From NCBI GenBank assembly GCA_002733705.1, contig NVWP01000045.1, positions 1-36,450 on the forward strand: DNA of 36,450 nt. The letters are read 5' to 3'. The DNA comes from Henriciella sp. (GTDB lineage: Bacteria; Pseudomonadota; Alphaproteobacteria; Caulobacterales; Hyphomonadaceae). Made by a program: the position numbers and the translations under genes. This document shows positions 8,769 to 16,619 of this stretch, piece after piece. Position 1 is the stretch's first letter; each line of letters begins with the position of its first letter. The notes under the pieces were generated by a model. It did no database searches. It was given only the letters and a program-made list of their open reading frames with translations, and was not told where the DNA came from.

Positions 8769-9905
8769 TTAAAGCGTCGGATTGATCAGGAATTTCTCGC
8801 CGGTCTTCTTCGCATCATAGCGTTTCAGCGTGTCCGGATCGAGCGCTTCGGCAAGCGAGATCTCATCGGTATAGTGACTTGCGAAGGTTGTCTTCAGCTC
8901 AGACATGACCCGCTTGCGAAGCTTTTCGCGGCCCTCGGAGCCGATCTTCTGCAGGAAGTAGGTGAGCAGATAGCCGCCTGCGCTCCACGCCATGCCAACG
9001 CCCGGCGGGATGGTGGTCGGCGAGAGATCGAGGCGCCCATAGATATAGACGTGTTTCGGATCGGCCGAGCCATAGCGGCTATATTCGGCGCCGATATTGG
9101 CAGCCGCCTCCATCGCCATCAGGATCTGTCCCGCCAGCGGCCCACCGCCGACTGCGTCAAAAGCCAGGGTGGCCTTGGTCTCCGCAATCGCGTCGATCAG
9201 CTCCTTCATGAAGTTATCGCTCGATGAATTGACGACGTATTTGGCGCCGAGGTCCTTGAGGATTTTCTCCTGCTCGGCCTTGCGCACAATATTCACCAGG
9301 GGCACGTCGTCTGCGATACAGATCTTGTTCAGCATCTGACCGAGATTGGAAGCGGCTGCAGTGTGGATCAGGCCCTTATGGCCTTCCATTCGCATGGTCT
9401 CCGGGAAGGAGAGGGCGGTCAGCGGATTTACGAAAGAGGAGGCGCCGTCACGGGCCGAGGCGTCTTCCGGCAGCTCCATGACCTGTGCAACATTCAGCAT
9501 GCGGTATTCGCCATAGAATTCGCCGCCAAGGCCGGTCACTTTCTTTCCCACCAAGGCCTGCGCGGCATCGGAAGACCCGGCCGCCACAACGGTGCCTGCG
9601 CCTTCATTGCCGACGCCGAGCGACTGGCCGAGCCGTGCCTTCATGGCCCGCATGGCGGGCGGCGGCACGTCGGCGACCAGTTTCGGGCTCTCCTTGCTGC
9701 CTTCATTCTTCAGCGTGGAGAGATCGGCTGCACCGACAAGCAGGCCAAGGTCGGACGGATTGATCGGCGTTGCTTCGACGCGAATGATGATATCGCCATC
9801 GCCCGGCTTGGGCATCGGCACGTCCTTCAGAGAAAGCTCCAGCTTGCCCTCTTCTGTCACCAGCGTGCGAAGCTGGCGGAATGTGTCTGGTAGGTCTGAA
9901 GCCAT
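8769..9905 (-). CDS. MDR-superfamily NAD(P)H-dependent oxidoreductase (zinc-binding dehydrogenase-like)
   Basis: This 378-residue protein has the two-domain medium-chain dehydrogenase/reductase layout. A GroES-like N-terminal half contains PMPKPGDGDIIIRVEATPINPSD and GNEGAGTVVAAG. A Rossmann half follows, with TAAASNLGQMLNKI in the nucleotide-binding position and LAFDAVGGGPLAG later. The canonical structural-zinc cysteines are absent, so it is probably a zinc-independent quinone reductase or enoyl reductase-like member; the substrate is unknown. The start has a near-ideal AAGGAGG 7 nt upstream. The gene is transcribed toward the small secreted-protein gene, and no terminator is visible in the 6-bp convergent gap. 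Confidence 0.85.
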   Translation of the reverse strand: MASDLPDTFRQLRTLVTEEGKLELSLKDVPMPKPGDGDIIIRVEATPINPSDLGLLVGAADLSTLKNEGSKESPKLVADVPPPAMRAMKARLGQSLGVGNEGAGTVVAAGSSDAAQALVGKKVTGLGGEFYGEYRMLNVAQVMELPEDASARDGASSFVNPLTALSFPETMRMEGHKGLIHTAAASNLGQMLNKICIADDVPLVNIVRKAEQEKILKDLGAKYVVNSSSDNFMKELIDAIAETKATLAFDAVGGGPLAGQILMAMEAAANIGAEYSRYGSADPKHVYIYGRLDLSPTTIPPGVGMAWSAGGYLLTYFLQKIGSEGREKLRKRVMSELKTTFASHYTDEISLAEALDPDTLKRYDAKKTGEKFLINPTL

Positions 9906-9990
9906 TTTGTGTTCCTCCTTGGGGATCGTTTTTTGCTTGCTCCGACATGGAGGTGCACGAAGAGCATGGCAAGTCAGCGCCGGAAATTCA

Positions 9991-11322
9991 TTATGCCGCT
10001 GAGGGAAATCGGACCCTCACATCCAGACCAGGGGCCTGCGGAAGAAGTGTCAGTTCGGCCGAATGGTGGCGGGCAATACTTGCAGCCAGGCTCAGTCCCA
10101 AGCCAGAGCCGGGAGAGGTTCGGCTGCGGTCGAGACGGTGAAACGGCTTGATGGCCTCCTCAATTTTCTCCGCTGGGATGCCGACACCATTGTCGCGGAC
10201 GCTGAGCTCGGGAAGACCCTCGACAATGCCGACGCGCACCTCCACAGCGACGGGCGCCCGATTGTGGCGCAAGGCGTTCTCGACAAGGTTCACGAGCATC
10301 TGCGTGATGAGCTGGCGGTCGCCATAAGTTCGAACGTTGGGGGCCGCCACGAGGGCAATTGATTTGCCTTCCGCCTCTGCGACGGGGGCGAAGGTGGTCG
10401 CCACCGCCGAAGCGATTTCGCTGAGATCGACGGGTGCGGTCGAAACGGCGGCCGAGCCACTCTCCAGTTCGGCAATCTTGAGCAAGGCGGTGAAGGTCGC
10501 CAGCACATCGTCTAGCAGCTCTGTCGCCTCTTCGATTGCTATACGTTGTTCGGCGTTGCTTTCTCGTCCCTGCATGGCTTCGAGCCGCTGACGCAGATGC
10601 CCAAGCGGTGTGCGCAGGTCATGCGCCACGCTGGCAGAAGCATAGCGCACATCATGGACCAGCGCCTCGATCCGGTCGAGCATCCGGTTGATCGTGCCCG
10701 CGAGGCTGTCGAATTCATCGCCGGCCGCAGAGACCGGCATGCGGGCGCTGAGTGACTGGCGCCCGACGCCTTCGGCCGTTGCCTTCATGCGCTCCACCCG
10801 TGAGAGGAAACGCCGGCTGACCAGCAGTCCAGCAATGAGGCTGAGCAGCAGGGCAGGCAGCAGGACAACAAGCATGGCGTGGCGAAGGGCCGTTGCCGCT
10901 TCGCTGACGATACGCGTATCGGCGCCAACGCCCAGCCGGTAGCCATCCTCAAGTGGTGTTGTGAGGACCAGAAGGTCGCTCGCCTCCTGGCGTTGAAGCC
11001 GGCTCCAGCCCCCGCGTTCAGGCAACGCCATCCTGTCAAAGATCGAAACGCCCAAAGGGCTGGTCAGCGTATATCGCAGCCTGTTGCCGGGATTGCGTTC
11101 CAGCCGCTCGCTGATGTCGTGGCGCAGTTCTTCCAGACCGTCATCTTCATAGTCGCCCATCAACTGGCGGGTCTCGTTGCGGATCTGGTCGCGAAGCTGG
11201 TCTTCCATATCGTCGCGAAGGCCGAGATAGATGAGGATGCAGAGCGCGAGTGTGCACAGGGCGAACAGCCCGGCCGCCATTGCCGTCAGCCGGAAGCCCG
11301 TAGAACGCAGCAGCCTATCCAT
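9991..11322 (-). CDS. Sensor histidine kinase of an OmpR-type two-component system
   Basis: With the ATG at 11322 the protein has 443 residues; an upstream in-frame start at 11376 would only lengthen it into the regulator gene. Order: TM1 (about 13-34), a periplasmic sensor of roughly 110 residues, TM2 (about 148-168), HAMP (about 169-221), then the dimerisation/phosphoacceptor motif SVAHDLRTPL with His234. The ATPase domain follows, with N box LVNLVENALRHN, G1 DNGVGIP and G2 SGLGLSLA. It autophosphorylates and passes phosphate to the adjacent regulator. Its start overlaps the regulator stop by 8 nt, so translation is coupled. The ligand is unknown; the nearby PepSY gene suggests envelope or cation-type stimuli (inference). 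Confidence 0.93.
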   Translation of the reverse strand: MDRLLRSTGFRLTAMAAGLFALCTLALCILIYLGLRDDMEDQLRDQIRNETRQLMGDYEDDGLEELRHDISERLERNPGNRLRYTLTSPLGVSIFDRMALPERGGWSRLQRQEASDLLVLTTPLEDGYRLGVGADTRIVSEAATALRHAMLVVLLPALLLSLIAGLLVSRRFLSRVERMKATAEGVGRQSLSARMPVSAAGDEFDSLAGTINRMLDRIEALVHDVRYASASVAHDLRTPLGHLRQRLEAMQGRESNAEQRIAIEEATELLDDVLATFTALLKIAELESGSAAVSTAPVDLSEIASAVATTFAPVAEAEGKSIALVAAPNVRTYGDRQLITQMLVNLVENALRHNRAPVAVEVRVGIVEGLPELSVRDNGVGIPAEKIEEAIKPFHRLDRSRTSPGSGLGLSLAASIARHHSAELTLLPQAPGLDVRVRFPSAA

Positions 11323-11992
11323 TGTCGGAAAGCCTGTAGCCGGAGCCGCGCACGGTGTGGATGAGAGGGCGGTCATGGCCCTTGTCGATCTTCGACCTCA
11401 ACCGGCTGATATGAGTCTCGACGATGTTGGTGCGCGGGTCGAAATTGAAGTCCCAGACATTCTCCAGCAGCATGGTACGTGTCACCACGCGGCCTTCATG
11501 ACGCATCAGGTATTCCAGGAGTCTGAATTCGACTGGCTGCAGGTTGATCGCCTCGCCATCGCGTTCGACCGTTCGTTTCAGACGGTCGAGTGTCAGGCCG
11601 CCGAGCTGGTAGGTCGTTTTCGGCCCCTCGGCGGGCGCAGCGGATCTGACGAGCACGCCGACGCGGGCGTGAAGCTCTGCAAAGGCAAAGGGTTTGACAA
11701 GATAGTCTTCGGCCACCTGCAGGCCTTCGACCCTGTCCTCGACCCCGCCAATGGCTGTCAGGAAAATGGCCGGCGTGGTGTCGCCGCCCGCCCGCAGCAT
11801 GTTGAGCAGTTTCAGGCCATCTATACCCGGAACCATGCGGTCCAGGATGAGCGCGTCATAGCTCGCATCCGTTGCCATCATCAGGCCTTCCTGACCATCG
11901 GCCGCATGGTCGACTACGTCGCCATGTTCACGAAAGCCACGGATCACATAGCCGGCGGTTTCCCTGTCATCTTCGACCAGCAGGTAACGCAC
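11315..11992 (-). CDS. OmpR/PhoB-family response regulator
   Basis: This 225-residue protein has a receiver domain with the acidic pocket (EDD at 7-9), phosphoacceptor D51 in LILDRMVPGIDG and the conserved K100 in YLVKPF. A winged-helix DNA-binding domain follows (EFRLLEYLMRHEGRVVTRTMLLENVW and THISRLRSKIDKG). The loop before the lysine reads GLQVAEDYLVKPF, one residue shorter than the usual GLDAGADDYL form. The start is GTG with GGGAGA upstream. The gene precedes and overlaps the kinase gene, and a strong terminator separates it from the PepSY gene, so the pair probably has its own promoter or lives on readthrough. Confidence 0.94.
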   Translation of the reverse strand: MRYLLVEDDRETAGYVIRGFREHGDVVDHAADGQEGLMMATDASYDALILDRMVPGIDGLKLLNMLRAGGDTTPAIFLTAIGGVEDRVEGLQVAEDYLVKPFAFAELHARVGVLVRSAAPAEGPKTTYQLGGLTLDRLKRTVERDGEAINLQPVEFRLLEYLMRHEGRVVTRTMLLENVWDFNFDPRTNIVETHISRLRSKIDKGHDRPLIHTVRGSGYRLSDNG

Positions 11993-12007
11993 GCGTGTCG
12001 TCTCCCG

Positions 12008-12041
12008 AAAAAATGCCCTGCCGCAACATATGCGGCAGGGC
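12008..12041 (-). terminator. Terminator between the PepSY gene and the two-component operon
   Basis: A perfect 10-bp stem, GCCCTGCCGC and GCGGCAGGGC, encloses a 7-base loop. On the minus strand it is followed by a run of six T (12013-12008). It sits 22 bp after the PepSY stop and 16 bp before the response-regulator start, so it ends the PepSY transcript and may let a fraction continue into the regulator genes. Confidence 0.9.
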
Positions 12042-12063
12042 AGGATGATTTACAGGGCTATGC

Positions 12064-12366
12064 CTAGTCGTCGTGATCTTCGCGGGTGCTTTTCACTTCA
12101 CCCGTCACGCCGTCGACGATGACATCATAGACCTTGCCGTCGGCCAGCACGGAAATCTCGAACTCCGGCGAGAAGGAATCGTCCTCGACCTGCGCCTCGA
12201 AAGCCTTGCCTTGGGTGGCATCTTCAGCGGCCATGATGGCAGCGACCAGCGAAATGTCGGCTTCCTCAAGTGCGCGGGCATCGTCGATATCTGCGAACGC
12301 AAGGCCGGCAGTTGCCAGTCCGCCGATGGCCGTTGCTGAGATCAGGGTGCGAATTGAACGTTTCAT
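12064..12366 (-). CDS. PepSY domain-containing periplasmic protein
   Basis: A 100-residue secreted protein. The signal peptide is MKRSIRTLISATAIGG followed by LATAGLAFA. The remainder is a single PepSY-like module ending in the signature VYDVIVDGVTGEVKSTRED. The acidic character (many D and E) is typical. ATG at 12366 is chosen because AAGGAG lies upstream and the signal peptide begins there; the frame is open further upstream to 12462. Small PepSY proteins are commonly encoded beside OmpR-type two-component systems and are often their targets or modulators. That fits this layout, but regulation by the neighbouring pair is inference. Confidence 0.85.
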   Translation of the reverse strand: MKRSIRTLISATAIGGLATAGLAFADIDDARALEEADISLVAAIMAAEDATQGKAFEAQVEDDSFSPEFEISVLADGKVYDVIVDGVTGEVKSTREDHDD

Positions 12367-12591
12367 CAAGGGTCTCCTTATGGATTTAATGACTCCAGAT
12401 CTTTCTGGATGTCTGCACCGTCTCACGAGTGACCTGACAGGGATTTTGCCTGAACTATACATATTCCCAATGTTGCAGGTGGAACGCCCGGCCGTGGGGC
12501 GTCAGGGGCGGGATAGGACTTGACGCTGCGTCGGCTGAGGCGCATCTCTTCGCACACGCAAAAGACGCTAGAATTGAGCCCGGAGGAAAAG

Positions 12592-13770
12592 ATGGCTGAT
12601 GATCCCGTTGTAATCGTAGGTATGTCGCGCACGCCCATGGGCGGCCTGCTTGGCGACCTTGCCGGCATGTCTGCCAATGAGCTTGGCGCCATCGCCGTGA
12701 AGGCCGCTTCCGAAGAAGCCAAGCTCTCTGAGACTGACGTCAATGAGATTATCATGGGCAATTGTCTTCCTGCAGGTCAGGGCCAGGCACCTGCCCGGCA
12801 GGCGGCGATCAAGGCTGGCCTCGATCAGGGCACCGAAGCGACCACGATCAACAAGATGTGCGGCTCGGGCCTTCAGGCGGCCGTCATGGGCTGGAACGCG
12901 ATCCAGTCTGGCAATGCCAGCATCGTCGTCGCGGGCGGCATGGAATCCATGACCAACGCGCCGCACCTCGTGGACCTGCGCAAGGGTCACAAATACGGCG
13001 CCTCGGCAATGAAAGACCATATGGCGACTGACGGTCTGGAAGATGCCTATGAGAACAAGGCCATGGGCGTCTTCGCCGACATGATCGCGCAGGAGTATCA
13101 GTTCACGCGCGAGCAGCAGGACGCTTACGCAATTGAAACGCTGTCCCGCGCCAAGAAAGCCACCGAAAACGGCAAGTTCAAGCGCGAGATCGTCCCTGTC
13201 ACGATGAAGACCCGCAAGGGCGATGTCACTGTCGATACCGATGAGCTGCCGCGCAGCGCCCGCCCGGACAAGATCCCGTCCCTGAAACCGGCTTTCAGCA
13301 AGGACGGCACGGTGACCGCCGCCAATGCTTCGGCTATTTCCGATGGCGCGGCGGCACTTGTCCTGATGCGCCAGTCCGAGGCTGAAAAGCGCGGCCTCAA
13401 GCCGATTGCGAAGATCGTATCCTCTTCCAGCCACGCGCATGAGCCGAAATACTTCACCACTGCGCCTGTGCCGGCCATGAAGAAGGCGCTCGAGAAAGCC
13501 GGCTGGACCAAGGATGATGTCGGGCTCTGGGAAATCAACGAAGCGTTCGCCGTCGTGCCCATGATTGCCATGAAGGAAATGGGCATCAGCCACGATATCG
13601 TGAACGTGAATGGCGGCGCATGTGCCATGGGCCACCCGATCGGGGCTTCCGGCGCGCGTATCCTTGTGACGCTGCTGGCCGCCATGGAAGACCGCGATGT
13701 GAAGAAGGGCGTCGCCTCGCTCTGCATCGGTGGCGGCGAAGGCATCGCCATGTGTGTCGAGCGGGTCTGA
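12592..13770 (+). CDS. Acetyl-CoA C-acyltransferase (thiolase)
   Basis: A 392-residue thiolase of normal family length. It catalyses Claisen condensation of two acyl-CoAs or the reverse thiolytic cleavage. The nucleophilic Cys90 lies in NKMCGSGLQA, the catalytic His348 in GGACAMGHPIGASG and the acid/base Cys378 in CIGGGEG. ATG at 12592 follows GGAGGAAAAG directly; the open frame to 12520 lacks a ribosome site. It could serve acetoacetyl-CoA formation (PHB, ketone metabolism) or beta-oxidation; the short sequence alone does not decide. No PHB reductase or FadB partner is adjacent. Six bases separate its stop from the next open frame, so it is likely co-transcribed with the DUF2332 gene. Confidence 0.95.
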   Translation: MADDPVVIVGMSRTPMGGLLGDLAGMSANELGAIAVKAASEEAKLSETDVNEIIMGNCLPAGQGQAPARQAAIKAGLDQGTEATTINKMCGSGLQAAVMGWNAIQSGNASIVVAGGMESMTNAPHLVDLRKGHKYGASAMKDHMATDGLEDAYENKAMGVFADMIAQEYQFTREQQDAYAIETLSRAKKATENGKFKREIVPVTMKTRKGDVTVDTDELPRSARPDKIPSLKPAFSKDGTVTAANASAISDGAAALVLMRQSEAEKRGLKPIAKIVSSSSHAHEPKYFTTAPVPAMKKALEKAGWTKDDVGLWEINEAFAVVPMIAMKEMGISHDIVNVNGGACAMGHPIGASGARILVTLLAAMEDRDVKKGVASLCIGGGEGIAMCVERV

Positions 13771-13776
13771 TCCTGC

Positions 13777-14853
13777 TTGCTGGGGGAGAGTGCCATCCCG
13801 GACCATTTCCGCGAACAGGCGGAATGGTGCCGCGCATTGGGCTCACCCTTTATGGATGCGCTTTGCCGCGCATTCGCAGATGATTATGAGGCCGGCGGCA
13901 TTGTCGCCGGCCTTGTGTCTGACTGGCCGACAAATCCTCGCAAGGATGCGCTCGCCCTGCGTCTGGCGGGCTGCCTGCACCACGCCACCCTGACAGGCCG
14001 GGCCCCCGCGCTTGCCGCAGCCTATCCCGCGCGGCAGCCGGACTGGTCGATGCAGGCCGTGTGGCCACTGGCAAGGACATGGCTCGCAGAAAATGAGGAC
14101 TGGGTCAGGGCGTTTCTGGAGAGCGCACCCCAGACCAATGAGACGCGCCGGTGTATCGCCCTTCTCCCCGGCTTTCTCGAGCTCGCGCATCGATTTGATA
14201 TGCCGATGCACCTCATGGAGCTTGGGGCAAGCGCGGGTCTCAACCAGAACTGGGACCGCTACGCCTATGAGACCGGCAGCTGGCACTGGCCCGCCGATGA
14301 GGCACGCGGCGTCACGATTTCGACTGATTGGCAGACCAGCGCGCCCCGCCACCTGGATGCGCAGCCTCAGATTGCGAGCCGGGCGGCCTGCGACCTCTCG
14401 CCATTCGACCTCAGTGACCCAGACCAGGTCATGCGTCTGAAATGCTATACATGGCCGGATCAGAACGAGCGTCTCTCAAGGCTCGACGCGGCGGTGAAGC
14501 TCGCCCAGGAGACCGGCATAAGTGTGGACAAGGCAAATGCCGCGAACTGGCTGGAACAGAAGCTGATGCACCGTCCGGCAAAGGGGCTGACCATAGTCTA
14601 TCATTCGGTCTTCCTGATCTATCCCCCGCGCGAGGTGATCGGGCAGATCATGAGCATGATCGCATCCTACGGCATGCGGGCAAGCGAGGCGGCGCCGCTG
14701 GCCTGGCTTTCCTATGAATCGGAAGCGCTGTTCGGTGGCAATCGTGAGAGCCCAAGGATGGAAGCGCGGCTTCAGGTCTGGCCGGGCGGCGAGGCGCGTA
14801 CCCTTAATTGCTCGGATGGTCATGTAACCAGAGTGGTGGCGCCGCCGCTCTGA
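13777..14853 (+). CDS. DUF2332 domain-containing protein
   Basis: A protein of about 352-358 residues belonging to DUF2332, an uncharacterised family common in alphaproteobacteria and actinobacteria. Family-like features are FREQAEWCRALGSPF at the N-terminus, HLMELGASAGLNQNWDRYAY in the middle (a methyltransferase-like loop) and TIVYHSVFLIYPP toward the end. The LGASAGLN loop suggests a Rossmann-like fold, but I assign no activity. Coordinates use the longest conventional start, TTG at 13777. That codon precedes the only good Shine-Dalgarno stretch, so ATC at 13795 may be the real start. The gene directly follows the thiolase gene and ends 3 bp from the convergent hydrolase gene. Confidence 0.85.
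   Translation: MLGESAIPDHFREQAEWCRALGSPFMDALCRAFADDYEAGGIVAGLVSDWPTNPRKDALALRLAGCLHHATLTGRAPALAAAYPARQPDWSMQAVWPLARTWLAENEDWVRAFLESAPQTNETRRCIALLPGFLELAHRFDMPMHLMELGASAGLNQNWDRYAYETGSWHWPADEARGVTISTDWQTSAPRHLDAQPQIASRAACDLSPFDLSDPDQVMRLKCYTWPDQNERLSRLDAAVKLAQETGISVDKANAANWLEQKLMHRPAKGLTIVYHSVFLIYPPREVIGQIMSMIASYGMRASEAAPLAWLSYESEALFGGNRESPRMEARLQVWPGGEARTLNCSDGHVTRVVAPPL
13782..13797 (+). promoter_or_regulatory. Ribosome binding site that points to a non-canonical ATC start
   Basis: GGGGGAG at 13782-13788 is the only strong ribosome site near the DUF2332 start. Six bases after it, in frame, stands ATC (13795-13797), followed by CCGGACCATTTCCGC, which encodes the beginning of the conserved domain. 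There is no in-frame ATG or GTG close by. ATC initiation is rare but known, for example among infC-type starts that use AUU. Confidence 0.5.
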
Positions 14854-14856
14854 CGC

Positions 14857-15996
14857 TTAGTCAGCCGGCTCGGCGAGCCGCGTTTCGATGACGCGCACCA
14901 GATCGCTGACGGCCTCACGCGATTTGCCCGTGAACATGTTTGTGTTCACGATGAAAACCGTGCCCTTCCCCGGTACCATCTCAGCATGCGAGAGCCACAT
15001 CGTATTGGAGCCGCGATGCGCATACACCGTCCCCAGCGCTTCATGTGAAGTCACGCCCCAGCCCATGGCATAGTCGGCATCCTCATCGGGCCAGGGTGAA
15101 AGCAGCCTTGTCCGCGTCTCATCGCTGATCAAGGTGTTCTCCCTGTCGATGAATTCGCGAAGGAGCCGGAGATGGCTGTCGATTGGTACGTGAACGGTCC
15201 CGGCCGGTCCCAGGGCAGGCGGGTTGTCGGCGCCGCTGCCGCGCCCTGCGGGCACTTTCAGGCCAAAAACCGTATCATGACCGACAGGCCCCGAAGGCGG
15301 CGGCCCGAACCCCCAGCCGGATGACCAGTCCCCGCCTTCGGCCTTGAACACCTCGGAGCCAATAGCCTCCTCCCAGCTTGTGCCGGTGATGAGTTCTATG
15401 GCGGCCCCCGCGAGGATGTAATTGAGATTGCTGTATTCGAACGTCCCCGGCTCGCCGGGCGGCGTGCTTGTCAGCCGGTCGCGGGCCGTTTCGAGCCGCT
15501 GGCGGGGCAGGGGGCTGTCATCGCCCGCGCGCGCGATCAGCCAGACCGGGCCGATATCTCCCGCCCCTGATCTGTGGGCGAAAAGGTCTTCGATGGTGAT
15601 GTCCTGCCAGTGAGGATCGATGTCTTTGACAGTGCCCGAGAAAAGCTCAGCGACGCTCACGCCCCAGTCTGTCTCGCCGCGCTCGACAAGCCGGGCATAG
15701 AGCAGGGCTGTCAGCGCCTTCGTATTGGAGCCGATATGCCAGGCTGCGTCACTCGTCACAGCCACATCAGAGCCCGATGCCTCATTCCCTGACACTGCAA
15801 TCACGGCATCGCCGCCTGTTTCCAGAACACCGGCGCCGAGAGCGATGAGCCCGTATTCTTCCAGAATCCCGTCGACTTCCTGCTGAAGCCAGTCTTCTGA
15901 AATTGGTGCAGCCGACGCCAGCGGCCCCAGAAAACAGACCGCAATGAAAGCTGTCAGTGAACGCAGGGGCGGTAAACGGCGGACCCCGCAGCCCAT
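14857..15996 (-). CDS. Serine hydrolase, beta-lactamase (class C)/esterase fold
   Basis: A 379-residue exported enzyme. The N-terminus has a signal peptide ending near PLASAAP. The catalytic SxxK motif is S90-N-T-K93, the YxN motif is Y188-S-N190 and the third motif is HRG in VYAHRGSNTMW, in place of the KTG of true beta-lactamases. Proteins with this set are usually esterases, D-aminopeptidases or peptidoglycan-active enzymes; drug resistance should not be assumed. Its ATG shares one base with the stop of the upstream Lrp-type gene (TGATG), so it is translated by coupling and probably co-regulated with that gene. A role in supplying or trimming a metabolite sensed by the regulator is only speculation. 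Confidence 0.88.
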   Translation of the reverse strand: MGCGVRRLPPLRSLTAFIAVCFLGPLASAAPISEDWLQQEVDGILEEYGLIALGAGVLETGGDAVIAVSGNEASGSDVAVTSDAAWHIGSNTKALTALLYARLVERGETDWGVSVAELFSGTVKDIDPHWQDITIEDLFAHRSGAGDIGPVWLIARAGDDSPLPRQRLETARDRLTSTPPGEPGTFEYSNLNYILAGAAIELITGTSWEEAIGSEVFKAEGGDWSSGWGFGPPPSGPVGHDTVFGLKVPAGRGSGADNPPALGPAGTVHVPIDSHLRLLREFIDRENTLISDETRTRLLSPWPDEDADYAMGWGVTSHEALGTVYAHRGSNTMWLSHAEMVPGKGTVFIVNTNMFTGKSREAVSDLVRVIETRLAEPAD

Positions 15997-16490
15997 CAGC
16001 TCGCAGGCACGTAATCGCTTACGAGGCCCAGCGGCAGGGCCGTCGTGCGTTTGGCAATATTGATCACGATGCGGGACTGGACATCTGACACCAGCCCCGA
16101 CCCCAGCAGTTTTTCGCGCAGGAAGGTGTCATAGGCGTGCATATCGGTCGTTGTAATCCGGATCACATAGTCGACAGCGCCCGTGACCGTCATACATTCA
16201 AGCACCTCGGGCCATTTCTGGACAAGCTGTTCGAACTTTGCGAGGTTTTCCTTGCTGGGCAGGGCCAGCTTCACGCTGGCGACGACTTCAAAGCCCAGGC
16301 CCAGCGTGTCCCGGTCGAGCAGGGTGACCCGTCCCTGTATGATACCGGCCTCTTCCATCCGCTTGATGCGGCGCCAGCAGGGCGAGGAAGACAGACCCAC
16401 CCGGTCGGCGATCTCGGCAACCGAGAGTGCGGCGTCTTTCTGGATAAGGTCCAGGATTTTGGCGTCGATGGCATCAAGAGACTGGGGCAA
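15996..16490 (-). CDS. Lrp/AsnC family transcriptional regulator
   Basis: A 164-residue regulator with the standard two-domain layout. The N-terminal helix-turn-helix is AKILDLIQKDAALSVAEIADRVGLSSSPCWRRIKRMEEAGII. The C-terminal RAM/ligand domain includes VTGAVDYVIRITTTDMHAY. Such proteins bind amino acids and assemble as octamers or similar. The start is TTG at 16490 with GGGAG 6 nt upstream. It is divergently transcribed from the ferredoxin oxidoreductase gene across 129 bp that contain inverted repeats. This arrangement strongly suggests that it controls that amino-acid-catabolic gene and itself; the specific effector (perhaps an aromatic or branched amino acid) is not deducible. Confidence 0.93.
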   Translation of the reverse strand: MPQSLDAIDAKILDLIQKDAALSVAEIADRVGLSSSPCWRRIKRMEEAGIIQGRVTLLDRDTLGLGFEVVASVKLALPSKENLAKFEQLVQKWPEVLECMTVTGAVDYVIRITTTDMHAYDTFLREKLLGSGLVSDVQSRIVINIAKRTTALPLGLVSDYVPAS

Positions 16491-16619
16491 CTTTTCTCCC
16501 GCTGAGTGGTCTATATTGGAACAACTTACCCGTTCCTACGCTAATATGCGCAATAAGGGCAAGCATTTTCACTTAAAAATGCGAATAATCTGGCTCAAGA
16601 AAAATTTGGGAGGCGTTCC
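16491..16619. promoter_or_regulatory. Divergent control region with inverted repeats (candidate Lrp-type operators)
   Basis: This shared upstream region is A+T-richer than the flanking genes. It holds a perfect 7-bp inverted repeat GCATTTT (16563-16569) and AAAATGC (16576-16582) with a 6-base spacer. There are also two GGAAC/GTTCC pairs: 16518-16522 with 16532-16536, and GTTCC-TT-GGAAC at 16615-16626, overlapping the oxidoreductase TTG start. Dyad A+T-rich sites are typical Lrp/AsnC operators; binding is inferred. Confidence 0.5.

Noticed and set aside
11231-12067. 278-codon plus-strand frame across the two-component genes
   Set aside because: No coherent protein; lies against canonical regulator and kinase motifs.
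14857-15996. Calling this a drug-resistance beta-lactamase
   Set aside because: SxxK and YxN are shared with esterases and peptidases, and the third motif is HRG not KTG; resistance cannot be claimed.
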